Positions 9,951 to 20,300 of a stretch of DNA of 22,794 nucleotides are shown here, piece by piece. Source of the stretch: Baffinella frigidus (Eukaryota > Cryptophyceae > Cryptomonadales > Baffinellaceae). Numbering within the stretch: position 1 is the first letter of the stretch; every line of letters starts with the position of its first letter. Position numbers and translations under genes: made by a program. The stretch covers positions 97,300 to 120,093 of the forward strand of contig MU646373.1 in assembly GCA_026770585.1 (NCBI GenBank), written 5' to 3'. The notes below the pieces were generated by a model, which was not told the DNA's origin, made no database searches, and saw only the letters and a program-made list of their open reading frames with translations.

Positions 9951-10184
9951 ACAGGTTTTCAATTTTGTTCATACCCGTGCCACTTAATTTCATTAATCCC
10001 GTCAATTCCGGCATTCCCGGAATTGGGTTGAAAGGAAGCGAAAAATCGCCGTTATTGCCGTAATCCTGTTTATTCTTCAATAAAATCTTGTGAGGAACGG
10101 GACTTAATGGGGCATGCCAAAAAGATCCTGTGGACCTTTTGCCTGCATGTATGCATGTGTGGCTTAAAGAACCTTCAAATTTTA

Positions 10185-10570
10185 AGGTTCCTTTAGGTCC
10201 TTTAGGTTTTAAATGCTCCCAACGTATGCCAACGACACGCCCTTCCGTAGAAAGGACTGCAGAGAAAGCTTCGACCCTCTGATTACTGACTCTCAACCGA
10301 TTACTGATTACTGATTACTGAATTTATTAAAGAGGGTTCGCCGTTATTGCCTAACCCGTGCCATTGCCAGACTATGATCGGTCCATTTTATACCCCGCTC
10401 AGTCTGTCTCCGAGGGATGCTCCCCGAAGATTGGCGCAGATGAAGAAAACGACGAAGGAGAGGTTTGGTAGGTCAACGAATTTTGATAGACTTATCAGCC
10501 TGGTCTCATCGAGATAGACCTACCATTCCGGGTGGGGTCTGGTTCTTGAAAAGGGAGGAGTTGGATTGGA
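10185..10570 (+). repeat. Composite repeat unit, copy 2
   Basis: Same order as 9115-9460: AGGTCCTTT module, TTACTGA tandem, then the block with CTATGATCGGTCCAT. The AGGTCCTTT module is more complete here than in copy 1. Copies are 1.07 kb apart and directly repeated. Confidence 0.9.
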
Positions 10571-10702
10571 TAGGTCCTTTAGGTCCTTTAGGTTTACCTT
10601 TTTTATGGAGCTTATGGAGCTTTAATGAACGTCGTACAGCAGCACACACGTTCCCACGTCCTGGTACGGAATGGGCTGCACCTTTTAAGTGGCCGAACTT
10701 TG
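10571..10702 (+). repeat. AGGTCCTTT-family fragment
   Basis: AGGTCCTTTAGGTCCTTTAGG, then the tandem TGGAGCTTATGGAGCTT, then GGTACGGAATGGGCTGC and TAAGTGGCCGAACTTTGT, as at 8709-8813. The tandem 9-mers (AGGTCCTTT and TGGAGCTTA) look like microsatellite tails of a short mobile element. Confidence 0.8.
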
Positions 10703-11291
10703 TGGGGTTGTCAACTTAGGATTGGGATTCCATTCCCCCACTCGGGGAAGGCTTTCTCGCTGTGTATGAGCGCGAGGAAAGGAACTTTCGCGCGGCAGAT
10801 CCCCCTCCTGCTATCCCAAGCCCCCCTGCCCGTCCGGTCAGCCCCTGCCACTCCCGGGAGAGTCATTGGAAAGAAAACGGAGGGTCCCATCGCGGAGCGG
10901 TTCAATTGCTGCGCGCGCGGTCGTTGCGACTCGTAGTGGATGGTTCGTGGGATGGTTCGTCAACCTCAAATTTTCCCTAGGCGACTTTTTAACTCCCGTC
11001 CTCCAACAGCTCCAACTTCCTCCGGCGTTCCTTTGCAACTTTCCCGTCCTCGAGTGTCGGATCCAGCCAGCAGCGTCGGTGCGTGCCCCCAAACCAAACC
11101 CCGACCCTTCATCTGCATCACGAACCAAGGAAACGGATCTTCAGAGAGCCAGTGTCCCGCTGGACTGCTCGCACGCAAGTCTTGCCAAGCGCGAAAAAGC
11201 CTCCTTGATCGTGCAAAAGTACGAGGAGCACCGCAATGAAAGGGAGCGTTCGGGGCGCAGGACCTCCTCACGTCGCTCGCAGCCAGAAGCG

Positions 11292-13104
11292 ATGGGCACT
11301 GATACCAGCGCGGCTCCCGCCCCCGAGTCTACGGCCTTCGTCCTCGATTCCAACGCGACTGGGACTTTCCTCGCGGCGCGCAACCTTATCGTCGCGGGAA
11401 CCCTCATCATGACCGACCCGGGGGTCTAGTCCCCACCACCGCCCCTACCCGTGACTTGCCGCGAACACGCGCCGGTGCTTTCTGGCTCGTGACCAACAAC
11501 GCGCGGCGTGTCGGGCGCATGACGCGTGGCGTGGCGGGCGCAGGAAGTGTCGGAGACGGTGAACATGCACACGATCCAGTTTGACAAGACGACGCACATC
11601 AACTGCCCCGGCCCGATCCGCTTCACCAACCACTCGTGCGCTCCCAACTGCATCATGAAGGTCCGACTGACTCCAATCCCTCCGAATCGATTCGCGTACC
11701 CTCGTGCCTGGCGGCAGCACGCGTCTGCCTATCAAAGCGTGAGCGAGTGGTCCCGCCAGTAGGGTTGTTATATCAGCTGGAAACTTATCACAGTATCAGC
11801 TGAGTGCTGATGTTGGAGTTATCAGCAATATCAGCTCTCAGCTGATATCGTATCAGCGGGCTCCGGAAGAGGACTCTTGGGCCTGGGAGACCCCTCGGCC
11901 GGCCTACTGGGCCGCCAGCTTGGCCCACCTGTACCGTCAAGAGACCACGCACTTGGATGCATCTTCTGGTGGGGCCATGTCCCAACACACAACGCTCTGT
12001 AGGACATTGTACATGGGTTACGCGCGTAAGGACACGCGCCTCCCTAGGGTCCTGGAGTATCTCAATTCCTTGCGGAGCCCTACTTCCACTCTGAAACCAC
12101 ACCGAAGGCCACCAGCCACAAAGTGAACCAAACCGACGATCGCAAAAATTGAATTTACCCTGCAGACTCAGCCTTTAGTCTGCAGGGGGGGGTCACCACA
12201 GGCCTGATGACCCTGATTTGGTTCTCTTGTGGTGGGTGGTGGGTCGGCTGACGACGCTGGGTGCTCTCCGGACGCAGGTCTCCAAGGAGCCGCCGGGCGC
12301 GTCGCTCGTTGCCATGCAAGACATCCCCCAAGGCACCCCCCCCCCCGAACTTTCTCCCATCAATGATTTATTCAACCTCGGATTCAGGACGTGGTGTGTG
12401 CATGGATTTTCTGCGCGGTGCGGAGGGATTCGAAAGTGGTCAAGGGAGACAGCTTTGCCCGCCTCGGGATGGATGGATGGATGCGTATGACTCACGGATG
12501 GAACCCTACACCTTCCGCCCTACACCCTGACCCATAACTCTAAATCTTAAACCCTACACCCTGACCCTGAATTAGGCGAGGCGCTGTGCTTCGACTATGC
12601 ATCGACAGAGTGGGAGATGGAGAGCCCCTTCGACTGCTCCTGCGGCGCTGGTCACTCCCACTTTCCCAATCACCTAAAATTTGCCCCACCCCCCTAGTGC
12701 AGCACCGTGACTCAGAAATCTGTCCCCTCCCCCCCTAGCGTGGCACCGTGTTATCTGTGGCCAGGGTTTCAGCACGGGGTATGTCTGCCGGTCGCGTAGA
12801 GTACAGGCCCCATGCGGAAGGTGTGCTACCTCGTCTATATCCCTGCAATTGGGAGGCAGTCAACGTTGACTGCCAACAGGTCCTAGGCAGGTCCTAGGGC
12901 CCTACGGTAGGGCGTATGCGCCTACTCGCCACTGAAGGGATAGTGAGGCTAGCGAAGCCTCGTCGATAGTGAGGCTGACTAACGTTGGTGGTTGCGAGTG
13001 CAGCGGCGTGCCGGAAGCGGGTGACGGGGTACAAGGACATGCCCACTGAGCAGCGTGCGGCCCTCCACCCCGACTCCATCTCGCCGTGGATCCTCGCTAA
13101 TTAA
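11292..13104 (+). CDS. SET-domain protein (likely lysine methyltransferase), five exons
   Basis: Exons: 11292-11423, 11544-11660, 12278-12332, 12576-12650, 13004-13104 (TAA stop). This gives 159 aa from the ATG at 11292; the frame stays open upstream to 10866, so the start is uncertain. Seen: SET N-terminal motif (TGTFLAARNLIVAGTLIM), the NHS motif RFTNHSCAPNC, the late SET motif (IPQGEALCFDYASTEW), then post-SET cysteines CSCG...CRKRVTGY. Family knowledge: SET proteins transfer methyl from S-adenosylmethionine to lysine; NHSC and the FDY Tyr form the active and cofactor sites, and the CxCG...C cysteines usually bind zinc with the NHSC cysteine. All are intact, so it is probably active; the substrate is unknown. 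Intron 3 starts GC, not GT. It converges with the helicase gene, 500 bp between stops. Introns hold a TATCAGC cluster, a telomere-like array and a truncated foldback element. Confidence 0.85.
11770..11857. repeat. Cluster of TATCAGC words in both orientations
   Basis: TATCAGC or its complement occurs about seven times in 90 nt, including the palindrome ATATCAGCTCTCAGCTGATAT at 11828-11848. It lies in SET intron 2. Confidence 0.75.
12158..12187. repeat. Short hairpin in SET intron 2
   Basis: CCCTGCAGACT (12158-12168) pairs with AGTCTGCAGGG (12177-12187), 11 bp with an 8-nt loop, about 90 nt before the exon 3 acceptor. Confidence 0.65.
12503..12572 (+). repeat. Telomere-like array in SET intron 3
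   Basis: Degenerate CCCTACA / CCCTGAC / CTCTAAA units ending within a few bases of the acceptor ATTAG at 12575. C-rich on the sense strand; it probably doubles as the pyrimidine tract of this GC-AG intron. Confidence 0.85.
12855..12874. repeat. Perfect 20-bp palindrome
   Basis: GGCAGTCAACGTTGACTGCC, with no loop, in SET intron 4 just before the truncated foldback element. Confidence 0.8.
12880..12946 (-). mobile_element. Truncated copy of a small foldback element
   Basis: Matches the reverse complement of the right part of 13242-13347: GTCCTAGGGCCCTACGGTAGGG, then CTACTCGCCACT and AAGGGATA. One terminal arm is missing. It lies in SET intron 4. Confidence 0.7.
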
Positions 13105-13241
13105 GGACACCCAAGCGGGCTCTACAGTGAGGCGAAGCCTGTCCCCTCGCTTCACGGGAGGGAATGCATGGTGGTCATGATTGTTGTGATCCGTAATGAA
13201 CGTTTTTTTATATTGCTTCGCCGTGTCGGGGGACTCTGTGG

Positions 13242-13347
13242 GTATCCCTTAAGTGGCGAGTAGCTTTATACACCCTACGGTAGGGCCCTAGGACCTGCCT
13301 AGGGGGAGCTAGGGCGATTAATCGCCCGTCCGCCACTTAAGGGATAC
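13242..13347. mobile_element. TA-flanked foldback element (MITE-like) between convergent genes
   Basis: Terminal inverted repeats TATCCCTTAAGTGGCG at the left and its complement at the right, each ending in TA, which may be the target duplication used by Tc1/mariner-type elements (inference). The core holds CCTACGGTAGGGCCCTAGG and the palindrome GGGCGATTAATCGCCC. About 105 nt, so non-autonomous. It lies in the 500-nt gap between the SET stop (13104) and the helicase stop (13605). Confidence 0.75.
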
Positions 13348-13604
13348 AGGCTCCAAGGGCACCTACGAATGCACGATTATGCGGAATCCAAATTAGATTC
13401 ACGTAGGACGCAGGAAACGGTGGATAGCTGTTGCGCTCTCTGTCAGATTGTGAGGGGTTGGAGAAGCGTGCTTCTGGTCGGGCACGCTCGAAGCAGAGAG
13501 ACGAAACATTCTCGCGTCATACGGCGATTGTACTCCACACACATCGGCTGGCCTCGACATTGGATGGTATCGTGACCGGCACTTGCGCGGCGTCGAGAGC
13601 GGCG

Positions 13605-13907
13605 TCAGGAAACGGTCGAGTAGACAGAGGGAACCAGCTCAGGGAGCCACGCCATGTCGATGACCGTGCAGTTTCGCATGTACATCTGCGCCACACGCAG
13701 CCTCTGGTGTTAGCAATCAATCAGGAATCCAAAGCGCGCACTTGGACCGTGTGCAGTGATAGTGAGGATCCGCACGGTAGGCTGCTCGCACCGCCACCAC
13801 GGTTGAAGCCTCCTGAAGCTAGTCCTTCAATCTCTGATAATCATTTGGCGGTGCACCGCCAGGTGGTGGATGTCTATCATTCATGGCGGTTGTGTTGGTA
13901 GTAGTAA

Positions 13908-13945
<38 letters not shown>

Positions 13946-13957
13946 TTCTCTCGCTCG

Positions 13958-14001
<44 letters not shown>

Positions 14002-14275
14002 GGAGGCGAGGAGAACCTTGATGGTGCGCATGAGGTTGAATCCCAAGAAACAATTTCGCCTGCAGCAATGCACCAAAAGATGGAGACCCCAAAACTCTAA
14101 ACCCCACACCCTGCACACATGAAACCCTGATCGGACCTTGGTGGTGAGCATAAGCTGATCAAAGACGACAGTTCGCGCCCGCCTCTGGAAGAGCGAAGAC
14201 GTCGGGTGGATGAACACCTCCTCTGACGAGCTCTCCACCTAAGAGTTGTAGGTTTGAGGGTTCAAGGTTGATGGT

Positions 14276-14307
<32 letters not shown>

Positions 14308-17300
14308 GGATGAGGGTTGAGGATGAAGGGGTAAGGGTTAAGGGTTAAGGGTTACACGGGTGTAGGTTCTAGAGTTTTTGGTTTGGCGGTAGCCCAAGGT
14401 CTAGGATTCCTGACGACGACGCCGACGTCAGGAATCCTTGATCTGTGCAGTGCACCACGACCGCACCGAGTCTAGAACGGGTGACAGCGCAAGGGTGCAG
14501 TGCAGCGCACGTTTCATCAAGGGTGCAGTACATCGCACGTTTCGCCACGTGCCATTCACGGCCACGCTGAGAGAGAGAGAGGAAACAATCTACGCGGGAT
14601 GTAGATTGCTGCAACCCCTCGAACCCCCCCCCCCCCATGACCTTGCAGCAGCGGCCATCGGGGGAGAGCACGGCCACGCTGAGAGAGAGAGGAAACAATC
14701 TACGCGGGATGCACATCGCTTCACCCCCCCCCGACACACACCACCACCAGGCCCCACTCGAGGCTGGACGATGGAGTATTTCAAATGTGGAATTGTTGAA
14801 TTTGGTACCAGGCACGGGCAGGCTTGGTCACGTTACTGGATGAATTCCCGCAGTAACGTGACCAAACGCCCCTAGTTGTGTGAAAATTACTGCACCCTCC
14901 TTTTTTTCTCTTCACTTGTAAAAGAATCCCAGTTTAAAAATGGTCACATTTCTAGCCTCGAGTGGCCTGACCTTGTAGCAGCGGCCATCGGGGGAGAGGC
15001 TGGCAGCGTTGGCGTAGAACGCCGTGACGAGGCACCGCGCAACCTGTTCGGAAAACACCCCTTTTCGTCAACTTATGACGTCGGGCCATAAAGTTAAGGC
15101 GTTGAGAGACGCGCTCAGATCGGGGCCAACGCGGGGCCAACTCTCAGGGGAATCGTGCCCAGATGTTTTGTGGATGGTGGGCATACAGGGGTACCTCGCT
15201 CATAAGAAACTGCCCCCCCCCCCCTAGGACCACCGTAGGGCCCTATGCATAGGCCTACTGTAGGGTCCTAGGGGGGCGTGGTTTCTTATGATCGAGGTAC
15301 CCCTGTACTGAAGCAAGGGGTTCTATGAGCCTGCTGGGTTGAGCGAATGGGCGACTACTGTTTCTCAGGAAGCAAGCACCAACGTTTTCACGAGGATTGT
15401 CGAGCGTAGCGTAGCTCACCCACCTCATAGGGGAACGACCCGGAATTAGGGTAGTTTAGCATACGGATCTCTTAGGACCAAGCCTACCGTGAGAGGTAGG
15501 TTTCCTAGGACCAGGTCCTAGGAGCCCCTCGGCCTACGGTGGGCAACCCATAGGCTAAACTACCCTAATTTTGGGTCGTTGAAGGACTAAACAAGAATCG
15601 ATACACACATCGATCCCCTTTTGGTACACATGCGAAATACCCAACCGATCAAAAAGTTTTCACGTGTGAGGGGTAATGGTGGTGTAGCGCATCGGAGGAT
15701 GATGGTTCGGCAAGAGGGGGCGGAGCGAGAGGATGATGCACCTGGGTGTGTTCCGAACCACACGAGACTAGCGCGACTTTCGCCTGCCGGGGGAGGGGAC
15801 CATCATCTGGTGTTAGCCAGCACTTATTGACTTGATTCGAAAGAGGAAAAACACGGCGCAGAATTGAGGCGAGCTTAGAAAAAATCTGGGAACTCTCCAG
15901 ACGAATTCCAAGGCAATACACTGCCACTACCAAGGATCACTCATCTCCAGGCTCGAGAGTGAGAAAAAAGGCAATACGTTAGCAAGCACACTCGCGCTGC
16001 GTGAGAACCGCACAAAGATAGCATTCGCCGCCAAGAAGAGGCGTCATGCAACTGGCGTTAATCGTTGTTTCACCTAGGGCGCCCTTTCAACGCAGAAAGA
16101 TGAGCCGGATGCGAGTGAGTGCAGATCTGCAGCAAGGACACCGCTCGCTGAGAGGGTGAGCGAGGGGCGTGTGTGACTCCTCGCTGAGCATTGTCACGCG
16201 TCGCAACTCAGTACGGGGCTGCTCTCTCTCGCGAACAAGGACACGCAGCGCCCCAGGGCCCTCACTCTCTCGTCCACGACATTTTCCCTGCGCAGTCTTC
16301 CACTCGGTGGGCTTTGAGGGTTTTGTTGACCCTTGATTCCGAGGTGTTACGTGACCAATTTGCATTAGAAGAATCGTTAAAGTCAACTATCTTCAGGTAA
16401 GTTGACTTTTGATGAAAGGTTCGTAGTCCACCGTGTGGTATCCGGGGATTCCTATTTTTCTTTCAGATTCGAGCAATGAAAATTACTACACAAATGCTTT
16501 GATATTAATTGTAAGAACGAATTGTGTATTATTTTGTGTTGCCGATTTTAAAGAAAACTAAGCAACTCATTACGGGGCTCACTGCCCCAGGGCCCTCACT
16601 CTCACTTCGTCCGCAGCACGTTCCCTGTGTGGGTATCTAGGCTCTAAGGGACGCACGTGGCTCGCAGCGTTCAGACCCAACGGGTTGAGACATGTTGGCA
16701 GAGGCGCTGAGATAATAACGTGTTGCCAGTGGCACTGAAATTATGACATGTTGGCAGAGGCGCTGAGATGATAACCTGTTGGCAGTGGCGCGCGAGCTGG
16801 GCGCGGATGTCAGCAGCCTTCTTCATGCTTCGAGCGTTCACAAAGTGCTGCGAACACCACCCCTTGTTCGTGGTCTTGCTCTCCACCCACGCGTTGTACA
16901 CCTGACGTCACCACTCACCTTACTCGCAAACATCTGGATTGGGCAAGGCTTTGTGGCCGGGGGGTGGGGGGGGGGCTTGCAAAAACTCTTCTCAAGCCGA
17001 AAGGTGGATGGAAGACGGAGAGATGGTGCTTGCTCTGCCTTTGTACAGGGAACGCTACACTTCTCCCTCAAGGGCACGCTACGCAACACTCCACTCTCAA
17101 TGTCTCTTCACTCACGCGTTGTACTGTACACCTGCCACCCAACCAGAAAGCATGCCACCAATCTCATCTCGGAAGATAACTGAGTCAGTTCCTTTTCGAT
17201 AGGAGGTTGATTAGGAGATATTAGTTAGGGCGCAGTAAATTCAATTAGGCCTCCTTATGAAATGAAAACGCCAATTAGGAAACTGATTCAGCCATCTTTC

Positions 17301-20300
17301 GAGATGAAATCATCTTGCACGACCACGAACAATGCCAGGTTCTTCTTCTTCTTCATCATCTTCTTCTTCTTCTTCTCAAGTCACCAATCCACTGCTAGCC
17401 AGAAGATTTTGTATTAGCCAACTTTGAAAACAATGGGAGAGAGGTGTAGTAAAATGGACGCCACCATGGCGTCCGGGATTCTTAAGGTGGACAGTTTCAA
17501 GGGGTGGTTGACTTTAGCCAAAAATCCTGGCTAGCAGTACAATCAGCCACCCATCAGCGTCCTTCCGAACGTGTGCCTCGGACAAGGGTTTGTGGCCACG
17601 GGGGGGGGGGGGAGCGCTCCTCTCAAGCCGACCGCCTGAGTCACGTGACTGGCTTCTGAAATGGGGAGGTACAGGTTTGATCACTCATCTCCAGGCGTGA
17701 GAGTCATCAAGAAGAAGAAGAAGCAGAAGAAGAAGAAGAAGAAGGAAAAGAAAAAAAAGAGAAAATGGAAAAAACAACAAGAAAAAACAACAAGAAAAAA
17801 AAGAGGGCAGGGCTGCGTCGGAGAGAGACCTGAAGGAAGGTGAGGTGGTCGCCGTCCGCGTGGAGAAGGTGAGCGTGTGCCTGCGTGCGTGGAATGGTGC
17901 AATATCTCAGAGCGTTGCAGAGAATGGGTTTCCCGCCGCATCCCAACGGGTTGATCACGGTGTTGTCCTCCACCGAGCGCCTCAACTTGCCGTATATGGC
18001 GATCGGTAACACGTCCCTATCCTCGGTGTACTCGGTCATGAGGTGGTCATGACCGAGTGCACCGAGGTGTCCGCGTGGAGAAGGTGCGCGCGCGCCTGCG
18101 TGCGTGCAAACGTGCAATATCTCGGAGCGGTGAAGAGAATAGTGGGATATTTTTCAGTGCATGTAAAAAGTGCAATATTTCAGAGCGGTGAAGAGAATAG
18201 GAGAATAGTGGGATATTTAGTGGGGTATTCCAGAGCCTAGTGGGATATAGAGGATAGTGGGATATTTCAGAGCGTTGAAAATAATAGTCCAGTATTTCAG
18301 ATCGTTGTGAAATATTTCAGACCGTTGTGAAATATTTCGGAGGGTTAAAGCGCGATGTGTGATGAAAGTAGTGGGCACAGATTGCTGGGAACTTCAAGAG
18401 TCTCTTCCACCCACCAACAGTGGGTGTAGCAACCTTGCGCAGCGTGTGAATCAGGGGTATTGATGCTGGGATAGTGACCAGACGCGTGATGCAATCACGT
18501 GGGAGAGGCACGCAATGGGCAATCCACCTTCTGGGCTTCGTCGCGTTTGCTGGACGGGTTCACGAAAATCGAGTCGACGGAGAGCATCGCCACTATTGTC
18601 AGCACCTGTCGTTTCGAATCGAGGACATTGTGAGCATCTGCACTTTCAAATCGAGGAGTGAGCCCCCTGCGATGCGGAGACACGCGAGGTGGCAGGTGCG
18701 TGTGTTCGCGAAACCAAGGCATGCATCACGTGCATGTGTTCGCGCAACGAAGGCATCGACCGACCACCGAAGACCGGGGAGGATTGCAGAAGGGGGGGGC
18801 GAGTCGTGACCTCGGTGGTGCAGTCAAAGGCCGGCGCCGAGAGGAGAAGTTTGGCGTACGAAGGTTCGAGCGGCAGAGACGCCATGCGCTGCCCTAGGTC
18901 CGTCACCTGCGCACCCGAGGTTTGCTGGGGTCAGAACCTATTGGGGTCGGTAACTCTGCGGAAGCAAGGTTATTGTGGTCAATAACCCATCACCCGCGCG
19001 CGCGCGGGTTATGGGGTTTAGGGCACCAAAGGGCGCGGATCGCTGTTCTGCTGCACATGACTCAAGGTTCGATTTACAGGAGTTTGGCTAAGGAAGGCTC
19101 GAGCGGCAGCGACGCCATGCGCTGTCCCAGGTCCGTAACCTGCGCAACCGAGGGTGTTGGGGTCAGTAATATGCGCGCGCGCACGTGTTGGGGATTATGG
19201 AAGCAACGGGCGCGTAGTCGCAGATCGCTGATCTGCTTCACATGACCCAGGGTTCAATCTACAGGACCTGGTGCCCCACCCTAACAAAATTCCTGGTGAG
19301 AGGTTCCGTTAATGCATGAAAACCGCGCGCCCTGAAGCGTGCAATTTGAAACCGAGCACCCTGAAAAATCAGCACACGTGATTTAAACGCACGATTCGAA
19401 GTGAAACGTGCGCGCGAGATTTGAAGTTGGGGTTGCGACCTTGTGGTTTCGGTCGATGGCCCCGAGGCAGAAGAGCTGCTCGAGGGCTTTCAGGAGAAGC
19501 TTCCTCGGAGGAGGTTCCATGAATTCAAACTCCACCAGATTGTCGATCCCCATGATCTTCAGCTGCAGAACCGTGCCTGCAAAACAGACACCCCTCCCGT
19601 TCAACACAAATAACTACCACCAGTGGAACCTAGTCGGGCACGGTGCAGCACCGTGCCTGCAAGACAGACCCCACTTCGGGTCACCGCACAGACGTGACTC
19701 ACACCCATCGGGCCTGGTCACTACATCTAGTGGCTAGGAGATCGAGAGGCCTGGTCACTGGCTCTAGGGGCAGCAAAAAATCCGAACACTGGAATAGTCA
19801 CTCTGGAGAGAAACGCAACGGGCTCATCATAAAGTCTCAAGTAGGCCCAGGGAAAGCTATACAGCACATCGACCAGAAAACCTGCAGATAACTTTTCGCG
19901 GGCACCAGCGTGCAGTCGAAGCGTGCATGGGGGGGACAGCGCGGAGATGGGTTTGGGGTTTGGGGTTTCAGGTGTAGGGTTTAGGATCTGGAGTTTGGGG
20001 TTTGGGGTTTAGGATTTGGGGTTTCGGGTTTCGGATTTCGGGTCCAGGGTCTAGGGCTTGGGGTGTATGGTTCAGGATTTCGGTTTTCGGGTTTGAGGTG
20101 TCGGGTTCAGGGTTCAGCGTTTAGGTTTTAGGGTTTCGGGTTTCGAGTTTGGGGTTTCGGGTTTGGGGTGTGGGGTTTAGGTGGGCGGGGTACCAGAGAG
20201 GCGGCAGCGCTTGATTTCCGGAACAGCAGATGCTTGCAGCTCCTCGAACGCCTCCTCTGTGAAGAGCCGGAAGCATTTGCCTGCGCCAACCACAATATCA

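Noticed and set aside
9766-10296. 176-codon open frame on -
   Set aside because: Overlaps the AGGTCCTTT module and a Lys-Gly tandem, shows no family motif, and is not kept in the other copy of the repeat.
10866-11291. Extension of the SET gene to an upstream ATG
   Set aside because: The frame is open but composition is unlike a SET N-terminus; the 11292 ATG was preferred. Upstream exons remain possible.
15649-15933. 94-codon open frame on -
   Set aside because: Only 15783-15742 within it matches the helicase family with splice sites; the rest is intron.
17707-18117. 136-codon open frame on -
   Set aside because: Contains true exon 7 and its truncated copy, but the stretch between them is intron-like and does not fit the helicase family.
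19383-19439. Continuation of helicase exon 4 into the following open frame
   Set aside because: Family alignment resumes at 18906 (VTDLGQRM) and a GT donor follows AAG at 19440.
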